DNA from: Marine group II euryarchaeote REDSEA-S43_B8
GTDB lineage: Archaea; Thermoplasmatota; Poseidoniia; Poseidoniales; Thalassarchaeaceae
Direction of reading: 5' to 3'
Length of the DNA: 6,821 bases
Assembly (NCBI GenBank): GCA_001629235.1
Contig: LUSA01000020.1
Location: forward strand, 1-6,821
Shown: positions 1-6,389 of the stretch, piece by piece
Position numbering within the stretch: the stretch's first letter is position 1
Layout: each line of letters starts with the position of its first letter
Notes under the pieces: generated by a model
Told to the model about the DNA's origin: nothing
The model's input: only the letters and a program-made list of their open reading frames with translations
Database searches by the model: none
Program-made: the position numbers and the translations under genes

Positions 1-2
1 GG

Positions 3-290
3 TGGATCCACGTCCACGATGCATCTGATTCGGGATTCACGAAGCTCCACATCGAGACTCCGTCGAAAATGAACGTCCCACTGGGAGCTTTCTTCGAGAT
101 CTGGGATAGGGAGGGAGGTCCAAAACTCATGGGTCCCGATGACAAGACGTTCGATGTCAACAGGAACGGAGTCTCAGACTGGGAAGAATTTGACATATCC
201 CTCACAGTCAACGGAGAAAGCAATGACAAGTTCGAAGAGTACGTAATGAACGACTATGACGACATCGAGCTGATTTTCATTTCGAAGTAG
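3..290 (+). CDS. C-terminal fragment of a protein with an EF-hand-like calcium loop (5' partial)
   Basis: The reading frame is open from the left edge (first full codon at base 3) to a TAG at 288-290, so this is the last 95 residues of a longer protein; the ATG at 69 is probably internal. The clearest motif is DVNRNGVSDWEE, about residues 51-62 of the fragment. It matches an EF-hand or dockerin-type loop, with Asp/Asn at positions 1, 3, 5 and 9, Gly at 6 and Glu at 12. The rest is acidic with alternating hydrophobic residues (FFEIWD, IELIFIS), suggesting a beta-rich domain. Such loops are common in secreted or surface proteins of marine archaea, but any signal peptide would lie outside the window. 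The function is unknown. Its stop is one base from the stop of the convergent rtcB, so the two transcripts must end inside or beyond each other. Confidence 0.7.
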   Translation, partial: WIHVHDASDSGFTKLHIETPSKMNVPLGAFFEIWDREGGPKLMGPDDKTFDVNRNGVSDWEEFDISLTVNGESNDKFEEYVMNDYDDIELIFISK

Positions 291-291
291 C

Positions 292-1779
292 CTATCCCTT
301 GATCACAATCAGGGGCCTGAGCCTGGCAACTGGGCGTGCGAGCCCAGCCCTATCGGTAAGTCTGATGACATCGTCAATGTCCTTGTATGCATCCGGGGCT
401 TCTTCTGATAGGTACTTCTCATGAGTCTCGTATATCGCAATGCCCTTCTCGCTTAATTCCCTCTTCACCTTTGCACCATCTATTTCCTCTCTGGCCTGTG
501 TTCTGGACATCGCCCTCCCAGCCCCATGACAAGATGAACCAAATGCCTGATTAGTCCCCTTTTTCGGACCGGACATTACGAAAGAGGACGTCCCCATATC
601 CCCTGGAACTAGAACAGGTTGCCCGATTCCCCCGAACTCTTCGGATAGCTCATCACTATCCCCTCCGAACGATCTAGTCGCCCCCTTCCTGTGGACACAG
701 CAATTGCAGTTTGAACCATGAACAACGTGCTCCTCAACCCTGGCAATGTTGTGGCAAACGTCGTATATCACATCAACATCAACTTCTGTGCCCATATGCG
801 CCTTTAATGCCCCTCTTAGGCTTTGAGTCACACAATTCCTGTTCGCAAATGCATAATTCCCAGCGGACCTCATCGCTTCGAAGTATGACTCTCCCTCTCG
901 CGAGAAGAACGGTGCGGAAGCCAACTGTGGGTCAGAAATGGAGATCCCCCAATCCTCCGATTCCCAAACACCGCCATGGTGTCTGTAACGTCCCTCCAGT
1001 TCCTTTACGTGCTCAGAGCAGACCTGGTAACCAAGCCCCCTAGATCCGGTGTGGATCATTGCAGTCAACCTCCCTTCCTCAAGGCCAAATGCTCTAGCGG
1101 CCCTTTCATCAATGATTTCGTCTACCACTTGAATCTCCAGGAAGTGGTTCCCCCTGCCGATGGAGCCCAGTGCAGACAAGCCCCTTCTCTTGGCAATCTC
1201 AGAAATACTACTGGCATCTCCATCCAAATTACCCTTCATCTCCATTCTCGAAAGATCATCGTCATGGCCTATGCCAATTTCTGCCGCACCCTTTGCCCCT
1301 CCAGCTAGGATTTCATCCAAATCATGGTGGCTCAACTTGAAACCGCCCTTCCCAGACTCTCCAGCAGGAATTCTGGCCTTTAGCCGATTTCCAAACTCCT
1401 TACTTCCACTCCCAGATTTCTTTCTAGTCAAATGTACCAGGTCTTCCAAACCCAGATCAATAGAGCATAGACGAACTCCACAGTTGATGTCGAAACCAAC
1501 ACCACCCGGTGAGATTACTCCGCCGTTTTCTATGTCGGTTGCCACCACCCCTCCGATTGGAAATCCATAGCCTTGATGGAAGTCTGCCATCCCCCAAGCT
1601 TCACCAACTACCCCTGGTAGAGATGCGGCATTGGTCAATTGCTCGAGAGACCTGTCATTGCTCTTCCCAACATGTTCTGAATCAGAGACAATCACTGCAT
1701 CGACAAGCATCCCTCCCCTCTTCTTTATCCTCATTAGAGAATCCCCGTCGGGCTTGAGATAATCCCTCCAGTCCTCCAT
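292..1779 (-). CDS. rtcB: RNA-splicing ligase RtcB (tRNA ligase, 3'-phosphate/5'-OH)
   Basis: RtcB joins RNA 3'-phosphate (or 2',3'-cyclic phosphate) ends to 5'-OH ends in a GTP- and Mn2+-dependent reaction; in archaea it seals tRNA halves after intron removal and also repairs RNA. The 495-residue product is close to the usual archaeal length without an intein. The signature blocks occur in order: GMADFHQGYGFPIGGV (63-78), SPGGVGFDINCGVRL (90-104) with metal ligands Asp97 and Cys100, GRGNHFLE (208-215) with His212, HTGSRGLGYQV (243-253), CHNIARVEEH (342-351) with His343, VHRKGATRSF (362-371), and CHGAGRAMSR (417-426), where His418 is the expected guanylylated histidine. All catalytic residues are present. 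An in-frame TAG lies seven codons upstream of the ATG with no alternative start between; AAAGG is a weak ribosome site. An unusual Cys-Asn-Cys-Cys lies at 358-361. The gene diverges from alaS, and no archease gene is visible. Confidence 0.97.
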   Translation of the reverse strand: MEDWRDYLKPDGDSLMRIKKRGGMLVDAVIVSDSEHVGKSNDRSLEQLTNAASLPGVVGEAWGMADFHQGYGFPIGGVVATDIENGGVISPGGVGFDINCGVRLCSIDLGLEDLVHLTRKKSGSGSKEFGNRLKARIPAGESGKGGFKLSHHDLDEILAGGAKGAAEIGIGHDDDLSRMEMKGNLDGDASSISEIAKRRGLSALGSIGRGNHFLEIQVVDEIIDERAARAFGLEEGRLTAMIHTGSRGLGYQVCSEHVKELEGRYRHHGGVWESEDWGISISDPQLASAPFFSREGESYFEAMRSAGNYAFANRNCVTQSLRGALKAHMGTEVDVDVIYDVCHNIARVEEHVVHGSNCNCCVHRKGATRSFGGDSDELSEEFGGIGQPVLVPGDMGTSSFVMSGPKKGTNQAFGSSCHGAGRAMSRTQAREEIDGAKVKRELSEKGIAIYETHEKYLSEEAPDAYKDIDDVIRLTDRAGLARPVARLRPLIVIKG

Positions 1780-1877
1780 CAGCCTTTCTGAGAACCCCTA
1801 TCCTTTCAACACACCGGGAGTAATTCTCGCATTGACTTCAAGACCCGGTATCCAATGGGCTAGCCGAGGGGGACACA
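1780..1877. promoter_or_regulatory. divergent rtcB/alaS intergenic region
   Basis: These 98 bases separate the two divergent start codons and must contain or overlap the promoters of both genes, unless alaS lacks its own. I see no convincing archaeal TATA box plus BRE on either strand. A perfect 6-bp inverted repeat, ACCGGG at 1813-1818 and CCCGGT at 1844-1849, is separated by 25 bases; it could be chance. The functional call rests on position only. Confidence 0.4.
1866..1872 (+). promoter_or_regulatory. ribosome binding site supporting the GTG start of alaS
   Basis: The purine run GAGGGGG lies five bases before the GTG at 1878. It supports this non-ATG start over the first in-frame ATG, which is about 66 codons downstream inside the conserved synthetase domain. 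Confidence 0.6.
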
Positions 1878-4412
1878 GTGACCTTTGGAGAAGTAGAAAT
1901 TCCCTTCTGGGAAGAATCGGGCCACGTTTGTAAGACCTGCACAATAACGGGCTCCAGATTCTGGACTAGAGATCAGAGTAGGGAAACCTGTGGAGATAGC
2001 ACAGAGGATCCCTACACATTCATTGGAGAGCCGATCATCGACGGATTTCAGATCCTTGGCAAGGAACTCAAGGACGCTATGAGGGAAAGATTTCAGGACT
2101 TCTTCGAAAAGAAAGGGCACTCCAGAGTTTCTCCATATCCAGTAGTTGCAAGATGGAGGGACGATATCCATCTGACTATAGCCAGTATAGCAGACTTCCA
2201 ACCCCATGTGACTAGCGGCCTAGTTCCACCTCCAGCAAATCCTTTGGTGATCAGCCAGCCCTGTATAAGGCTCACAGACGTTGCCGCAGTTGGAAGATCT
2301 GGAAGACACCTGTCTACATTCGAGATGATGGCCCACCATGCATTCAACAAGTCCAGTGAAGGTAGTGTTGTGTATTGGATTGACCAGTGCGTCAGATATT
2401 GCGATGAGATGCTCGTCGAGTCGTTCGGAATTGACCCGAACGAGCTAACCTATGTCGAGAATCCATGGTCTGGAGGCGGGAACGCAGGACCTGCACTAGA
2501 GGTTATTGTGGGAGGCCTAGAACTGGCTACACTCGTCTTCATGAATCTGGAAGAGCACGAAGATGGGGATATAGAGATTAAGGGACTAAATTACAGGGAG
2601 ATGGACTTGCAGATAATCGATACAGGGTATGGGCTCGAGAGGTTCTGCTGGGCTGCCGCTGGAACCCCAACGATTTACGACGCAATATATCCCGAATCTG
2701 TGACGTGGCTGAAGAAACTGGCGAGTTTCGAAAAACTCGTAGAAGGTCTAGGTATTTCTGTAGATACGGGGGATCTCCTAGGAGAAATTTCCAGACTAGC
2801 AGGAATTCTGAATATTGATGTGGGGACAGACGTCGAGTCCCTCTTCGTAAAACTGTCAAGCAGGCTTGGGGAGTCCGGCTTGGATGTATCTATTGAGGAC
2901 CTCAAACTACTCACTGAGCCGCTCTCAAGCATTTATGCCATCCCCGATCACATGCATGCAATATGCAACATGCTTGGCGACGGGCTTGTCCCCAGTAATT
3001 CCAAGGCCGGGTACTTGGTTAGAATGCTGGCCAGGAGAGTTTGCAGGATGAAGGATGATCTCGAACTCGGAGTCTCACTATCCGAACTAGGGTCCCACCA
3101 CATAGATGCCCACCTAGACTTCTCTCGATTCACACAATCCCGAGAGGGAGTCCTACATATCCTAGATCTCGAGGAGAAGAGGTACTACGTAATGCTGAGA
3201 AAGGGAGAATCAGCGGTTAGAACGGCGCTTCGTGACCTCCCTAAGGACTCAAGCGAGGCACCAGATGAGGTACTCTTCCGCCTTTCCGAGGAACGTGGAT
3301 TGAATCCGGAAATGGCCATCTCTATAGCCAATTTATCAGGATGGCCCGAACTAGAGCTCAGAGTCGGTTTCGCTGCAGATATGGCCTCAAGAAACGCTGA
3401 GCGTACCAAAGCTGCAGCGAAGGAGAAATCTAGAACCGATATATTCCCATCTAACCATTTTCCAGAAACCTCTAGGGATTACTACGATGATACCAGCAAG
3501 ACCTCATTCGAGGCAACGGCACTTGCTTGCGATCAGCTCAGCGATTCTCAGATAAATTTGCTAGAACTTTCTACGGAGGTGAAGTTAACACCGACTCACT
3601 ATGTTGTTCTGGACAGGACCCTGTTTTATCCGGAGGGTGGCGGTCAATTGGGAGACCAAGGACAGATAGGCAGATCGAGAGTAGTAGACACGAGAATTGA
3701 AGGAGACGTTATTTTCCACCTTACAGACTCTGAAGTACCGCTCGGAAAAGTATCTGCGGAGGTTTCATGGGAGAGGCGTAGCCAACTCATGGATCATCAC
3801 ACTGCAGTGCACATCGTAGGAGGAAGCTCAAGAGCACTTCTCGGTCCACACATCTGGCAGGCAGGGTCAAGCAAAGGATTCAGATACGCTAGAATCGACC
3901 TCACTCACCACTCCAGACTATCAAGGGAGGAGTTGGACAGGATTGAGGACCACGCCAATTCAATCATCGAAGCAAACATCCCTGTCGAGAAACTAGTGAT
4001 GCATAGGGCCGAGGCAGACGAGGAATTCGGTTTTGAGATATACCAAGGCGGTCCCCCAAAGCAATCTGAGATACGAGTGATAAGAATAGGGAATCACGAT
4101 ACACAGGCCTGCGGAGGGACGCACCACGACTCGACCGGACAAATTGGCGAATTACGCATCATTCGCTCCAGTCAAGTCCAAGACGGGGTAGAGCGTCTGC
4201 AAATCGTGGCAGGGGACACGGCACGCGAACACGCAAGGGAGCAGGAGCGTCTGCTGAACGAGTCCAGCGAGGTTCTGGGGGTTTCCCCCGAGGACCTCCC
4301 CAATGCAGTACTCAGGTTCTTTGAACAGTGGAAATCTCAGCAAAAGAGAATCGAGTCTTTGGAGGCCGAGATTGTCAGATTAAGAACCGATGGAGGGCCG
4401 ATGAGGGCATGA
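1878..4412 (+). CDS. alaS: alanyl-tRNA synthetase, archaeal type, lacking its C-terminal domain
   Basis: AlaRS charges tRNA-Ala in the cytoplasm and clears mischarged Ser or Gly. The start is GTG with a good ribosome site; an in-frame stop at 1833-1835 limits upstream extension. The archaeal N-terminal cysteine motif (Cys18, Cys21, Cys38) is followed by the class II catalytic core: YPVVARWRDDIHLTIASIAD (87-106), PPPANPLVISQPCIRL (117-132), GGGNAGPALEVIVGGLELAT (199-218) and DTGYGLERF (248-256). The tRNA-recognition helices include NSKAGYLVRMLARRVCRMKD (374-393). The editing domain begins at YPEGGGQLGDQG (584-595) and has the zinc-site residues His641, His645, Cys745 and His749. A helical segment follows (about 781-836), and the protein then ends at residue 844. 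Archaeal AlaRS is usually around 900 residues, so the globular C-Ala domain, which aids dimerisation and tRNA elbow binding, is missing. Loss coincides with a sharp composition change near 4400, so the last few codons may not be original. The stop overlaps the next start as ATGA. Confidence 0.94.
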   Translation: MTFGEVEIPFWEESGHVCKTCTITGSRFWTRDQSRETCGDSTEDPYTFIGEPIIDGFQILGKELKDAMRERFQDFFEKKGHSRVSPYPVVARWRDDIHLTIASIADFQPHVTSGLVPPPANPLVISQPCIRLTDVAAVGRSGRHLSTFEMMAHHAFNKSSEGSVVYWIDQCVRYCDEMLVESFGIDPNELTYVENPWSGGGNAGPALEVIVGGLELATLVFMNLEEHEDGDIEIKGLNYREMDLQIIDTGYGLERFCWAAAGTPTIYDAIYPESVTWLKKLASFEKLVEGLGISVDTGDLLGEISRLAGILNIDVGTDVESLFVKLSSRLGESGLDVSIEDLKLLTEPLSSIYAIPDHMHAICNMLGDGLVPSNSKAGYLVRMLARRVCRMKDDLELGVSLSELGSHHIDAHLDFSRFTQSREGVLHILDLEEKRYYVMLRKGESAVRTALRDLPKDSSEAPDEVLFRLSEERGLNPEMAISIANLSGWPELELRVGFAADMASRNAERTKAAAKEKSRTDIFPSNHFPETSRDYYDDTSKTSFEATALACDQLSDSQINLLELSTEVKLTPTHYVVLDRTLFYPEGGGQLGDQGQIGRSRVVDTRIEGDVIFHLTDSEVPLGKVSAEVSWERRSQLMDHHTAVHIVGGSSRALLGPHIWQAGSSKGFRYARIDLTHHSRLSREELDRIEDHANSIIEANIPVEKLVMHRAEADEEFGFEIYQGGPPKQSEIRVIRIGNHDTQACGGTHHDSTGQIGELRIIRSSQVQDGVERLQIVAGDTAREHAREQERLLNESSEVLGVSPEDLPNAVLRFFEQWKSQQKRIESLEAEIVRLRTDGGPMRA

Positions 4413-4415
4413 TGG
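4393..4415. other. junction between archaeal chromosome and virus-like block
   Basis: Host-like sequence ends and virus-like sequence begins here; the exact base cannot be fixed. Upstream, codons follow alaS and GC is about 62% at 4201-4320 by hand count; downstream, 4441-4620 is about 34% GC and the alaS protein similarity stops. The segment GATGAGGGCATG (4400-4411) fits both sides. It can be read as alaS codons, or as the end of a viral gene (TGA), a GAGG ribosome site and a start ATG. The same TGAGGCATG pattern recurs at the next viral gene boundary (4700-4708). This is compatible with a microhomology join, either in vitro or in the cell. No tRNA, integrase or duplicated att core is seen. 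Confidence 0.65.
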
Positions 4416-4702
4416 AGACACTACTTATCGCGGGCGCGTGTGTATTAGCTGTTTTTCTAGGTTTTTTGCTTCATTTGCGTTGGTCGATTCAATTTATTGC
4501 TGAACAATTTTTGATCCTTGACGAAAAAATAGCTCAAGCGTTGAAAAATACGATTGAAAACTTGCCAATTGGCGACGTTGAACCCGTAAATCCTATGCAA
4601 ATGATGCTAATGCAAATTATTCAAGATAACATGGCAAAGAATCCAGCTAAATTAGTCGAAAGAGACGATAAAGGGTTATTTACCGCCAAAGACCCCGAGT
4701 GA
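4409..4702 (+). CDS. small single-pass membrane protein, virus-like module
   Basis: I do not recognise a family. The 97-residue product begins with a hydrophobic stretch, about residues 5-22 (LLIAGACVLAVFLGFLLH), suited to one membrane helix, then Arg and Trp at the interface. An amphipathic region (about 28-48, EQFLILDEKIAQALKNTIEN) follows, then a Met/Gln-rich stretch (PMQMMLMQIIQDNM) and a charged C-terminus. The frame extends upstream to an ATG at 4328, but that part lies within alaS in another frame; the double ATG at 4409/4412 is the likely start. It is the first gene of the block and sits three bases before the next. Its context suggests a virion membrane component or a small membrane-associated assembly protein, which is inference. 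Its GC content is much lower than that of alaS. Confidence 0.72.
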   Translation: MMETLLIAGACVLAVFLGFLLHLRWSIQFIAEQFLILDEKIAQALKNTIENLPIGDVEPVNPMQMMLMQIIQDNMAKNPAKLVERDDKGLFTAKDPE

Positions 4703-4705
4703 GGC

Positions 4706-5119
4706 ATGGCACGACGCAGAAAGAAGCGAACACGTAGAGGCCCGAGAGCAGCAAGCATCATTTCGATGATAGAATCTTACGCATACGCGAACTTATTGAC
4801 AACAGGTCTGGCTGGAAATTCTCCGGTTGGATTCATTACCGGCGGTTCTGATATTTCCGTAGGTTCAGTTGCATATTCTGGCAGCACAGCGATGACTATT
4901 ACAGGCGCAGAACAACTGACCCTAACTGAATTGATTACGAATCCAGGTATTGCTTTCGCTGGAATGCAATCTAACTTCATGAATAATTATCAATCAATGG
5001 CTGTGCAAGCGATTGGTATTGGTATCGGTTTTAAAATGGCCAAAAAATTGTTGAGAAGACCGATCAGTAACGTGAATCGCAACATCTTCAAGCCATTAGG
5101 AATAGGAGTTAAGCTCTGA
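4706..5119 (+). CDS. basic-hydrophobic-basic protein, probable membrane or minor virion protein
   Basis: Unrecognised, 137 residues. The N-terminus is very basic (MARRRKKRTRRGPR), which may bind nucleic acid or orient the protein in a membrane. A hydrophobic helix-like segment follows (about 16-35), then a Gly/Ser/Thr-rich middle (36-75) with beta character. A second hydrophobic segment with Gly repeats (about 98-114, MAVQAIGIGIGFKMAKK) could span a membrane as a GxxxG-type helix. The C-terminus is again basic (RRPISNVNRNIFKPLGIGVKL). Charge at both ends around hydrophobic segments is common in small virion proteins that link capsid, membrane and genome. A ribosomal protein is unlikely given the hydrophobic segments. 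The gene starts three bases after the preceding stop and thirteen bases before the candidate capsid gene. The role is inferred from context. Confidence 0.75.
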   Translation: MARRRKKRTRRGPRAASIISMIESYAYANLLTTGLAGNSPVGFITGGSDISVGSVAYSGSTAMTITGAEQLTLTELITNPGIAFAGMQSNFMNNYQSMAVQAIGIGIGFKMAKKLLRRPISNVNRNIFKPLGIGVKL

Positions 5120-5121
5120 TT

Positions 5122-5127
5122 GAGGTG
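5122..5127 (+). promoter_or_regulatory. strong ribosome binding site of the candidate capsid gene
   Basis: GAGGTG lies five bases before the ATG at 5133 and matches the 16S rRNA anti-Shine-Dalgarno consensus best of any site in this block. This fits the highest expression being needed for the main structural protein. Confidence 0.6.
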
Positions 5128-5132
5128 TTATC

Positions 5133-5807
5133 ATGGCAACAAATACAGTTAACGGCGTTCTCGTTTGCTCGGATGGTACAAATATCCCACTAAAGGCAGA
5201 ATTAGCCGAAGGAACCGAATCGGACTTAACCACAGATACAACCTATACAGTATCGGCCCAAAACGTTGGAGACTATGCACAGGGTAAAACCATCACTTCA
5301 GGTCTAGTTACTTGTGATAACGGCGTTGCCTACGCATACATTCTCCGTCAAGGTCTAGTGGCTGCAATTATTCCTGTCGGATTGAAGGGGGTTGCGTTTG
5401 AGGCTTCCCAACTCTGCGCCCCTTTCACCCTGCAAGCCGGAGACAAACTGCGCGTAATGAACAACACCGCCGCAGACCGTGAAGCCGCATTATGCGTTTA
5501 CACCGCTTCTGGCGTATCTCGAATATTCGTAGTAACTCCAACAGGTGGAGCAACTAACGAACTTGTAGATCTACAGACATCTAACTCAATCGGAGACACA
5601 CTTCAAGGTCAAACAGTCGTTAAGGCATTTTGCACAAGCGTTGATGGTTCAAAAATTGAAACACCTGGCGCGGTCGTTGTTGATGCTTTAGGAAACGTCG
5701 TTGGTGGTGTTCCAATGACTTCACCTGCCTCAATGCAACCATTGTTTAACTCATACCGCATTCCTGTAAACCTAAATTTCAAGGCACAATTCCTAACTAA
5801 CGCGTGA
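5133..5807 (+). CDS. beta-rich protein with internal duplication, candidate major capsid or main structural protein
   Basis: The 224-residue product has no signal peptide or clear membrane helix. It is rich in Val, Thr, Gly, Ala and short alternating segments typical of beta-sandwich proteins. Two related segments occur 108 residues apart: 44-64 (N-VGD-YAQGKTI...TCDNG) and 152-172 (S-IGD-TLQGQTV...TSVDG), sharing [VI]GDxxQGxT[IV] and a following Cys/Asp-Gly. This suggests two similar beta domains in tandem. Five cysteines are present (12, 61, 95, 121, 167). It is the longest gene in the block, has the best ribosome site and is surrounded by small membrane-like proteins, as expected for the capsid gene of a small tailless virus. 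A double-barrel capsid fold is possible but the chain would be short, so two compact single domains, a spike or a receptor-binding protein are alternatives. The family is not recognised; the capsid call is inference. Confidence 0.75.
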   Translation: MATNTVNGVLVCSDGTNIPLKAELAEGTESDLTTDTTYTVSAQNVGDYAQGKTITSGLVTCDNGVAYAYILRQGLVAAIIPVGLKGVAFEASQLCAPFTLQAGDKLRVMNNTAADREAALCVYTASGVSRIFVVTPTGGATNELVDLQTSNSIGDTLQGQTVVKAFCTSVDGSKIETPGAVVVDALGNVVGGVPMTSPASMQPLFNSYRIPVNLNFKAQFLTNA

Positions 5808-5808
5808 T

Positions 5809-5813
5809 GGTGA
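5809..5813 (+). promoter_or_regulatory. ribosome binding site of the 49-residue gene
   Basis: GGTGA lies four bases before the ATG at 5818. The same GGTGA with a four-base spacer occurs before the gene starting at 6559, showing consistent translation signals across this block and supporting this very short gene as real. Confidence 0.55.
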
Positions 5814-5817
5814 AAAA

Positions 5818-5967
5818 ATGCCGAAGATGACTAAGGCCGCAGGGCGCAGAAGACTCAAAGAAATAATGAGCAAGGCCAAACGCCTGTTTATGGTTGGATA
5901 TATTTCCACTAAGGATCTAGAAACCTTTGAGCGAATTTGTAAAATGAGAGAAAAACAACTGAAGTGA
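5818..5967 (+). CDS. very short basic helical protein
   Basis: The 49-residue product is unrecognised. It is strongly basic, with the N-terminal half rich in Lys and Arg (KAAGRRRLKEIMSKAKRLF), a central MVGYISTKDLETFERI segment, and a basic end (KMREKQLK). It is probably two short helices with a turn around Gly-Tyr-Ile-Ser, a shape seen in small nucleic-acid-binding or scaffold proteins, but nothing specific can be claimed. The start is supported by GGTGA with a four-base spacer. It lies ten bases after the candidate capsid gene and four bases before the next gene. Confidence 0.68.
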   Translation: MPKMTKAAGRRRLKEIMSKAKRLFMVGYISTKDLETFERICKMREKQLK

Positions 5968-5971
5968 GAAT

Positions 5972-6163
5972 ATGCCGATTGAATCGCGGCCAGGATTTAG
6001 GCCACCAGGATTTTCTCCGCCTCAATCACCAATTCCTCCGGCTTATACACCGCCGCCGATCCAAGTTAAACCACCTAGTGTTGCACCTGTTTCAACACCG
6101 CCAAAAATGGCGCAATTACCGGATAACATAGTGGGTTATTTCATGTTATTATTGGGGTTATGA
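5972..6163 (+). CDS. proline-rich protein with hydrophobic C-terminal tail
   Basis: The 63-residue product is unrecognised. Residues 1-46 are very proline-rich with short PP repeats (RPPGFSPPQSPIPPAYTPPP), almost certainly extended or disordered. The end, about residues 52-63 (NIVGYFMLLLGL), is hydrophobic but short for a full membrane helix; it may insert in a membrane or dock into a hydrophobic groove. A proline-rich spacer with an anchor could be a linker between capsid and an internal layer, or a short fibre; this is inference. Translation starts four bases after the preceding stop, with only a weak purine signal (GTGAGA), so coupling to the upstream gene is likely. Its stop is one base from the next ATG. 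Confidence 0.68.
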   Translation: MPIESRPGFRPPGFSPPQSPIPPAYTPPPIQVKPPSVAPVSTPPKMAQLPDNIVGYFMLLLGL

Positions 6164-6164
6164 T

Positions 6165-6389
6165 ATGCCTTTACCAGCTGCTGAATCAAGAGAAGCTCGC
6201 GTTTATGCCTTGTTGAAGGGTCAAACCCTCGAAGCATTGACCGGACAATTAGCTGCAGGAGAATTTGTGCCGGAAGTAGGCAACCCGATTAGTGTAGAAT
6301 CTCTAAATGAAGACGAGCTTAGAAGGTTGGTTTTGGTTAAATTAGCGGTCGAAAGTGTCCGTGCAGATTGGCAGGGGTTGTTGAATTAA
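6165..6389 (+). CDS. small protein, first copy of a duplicated family (MPLP...DELRR)
   Basis: The 74-residue product is unrecognised but is clearly related to the protein beginning at 6559. Shared features are an identical MPLP start, a [VI]Y.LLK...LE.LT helix, and the block EDELRR[LI]VLV.LA..SV...W.GL near the C-terminus. It is predicted to be mainly helical and acidic in the middle. This copy has a longer central loop (about residues 30-48) with a Gly/Pro-containing turn. Conservation is highest in the DELRRxVLVxLA helix, so this is the probable functional or oligomerisation surface. The stop TAA overlaps the next ATG by one base (TAATG), indicating translational coupling. A role in virion assembly is possible from context only. 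Confidence 0.72.
   Translation: MPLPAAESREARVYALLKGQTLEALTGQLAAGEFVPEVGNPISVESLNEDELRRLVLVKLAVESVRADWQGLLN

Noticed and set aside
711..1757. Several plus-strand open frames opposite rtcB (711-1043, 976-1308, 1160-1570, 1509-1757)
   Set aside because: They lie antisense to a gene with every RtcB motif intact, overlap one another, and encode Pro/Ser/Leu-rich products with no motifs.
1813..1849. Inverted repeat ACCGGG/CCCGGT as a terminator or operator
   Set aside because: Only six paired bases with a 25-base loop and no T-run; too weak for a functional call, so noted only in the intergenic entry.
1860..3409. Minus-strand and alternate-frame open frames within alaS
   Set aside because: The alaS frame carries all conserved synthetase motifs over this stretch; the others are shadow frames without ribosome sites or recognisable sequence.
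4328..4408. Upstream start for the membrane protein gene at 4328
   Set aside because: It would add 27 residues in a frame overlapping conserved-helix codons of alaS, across the composition break. The double ATG at 4409/4412 directly precedes the hydrophobic helix.
4400..4412. Integration attachment site (att core)
   Set aside because: No second copy of this stretch, no tRNA and no integrase gene are present in the window; microhomology explains the short overlap equally well.
4409..4412. ATGA overlap as evidence that alaS and the next gene form a natural operon
   Set aside because: The synthetase is missing a conserved domain and composition changes at this point, so the four-base overlap is more likely a product of the join.
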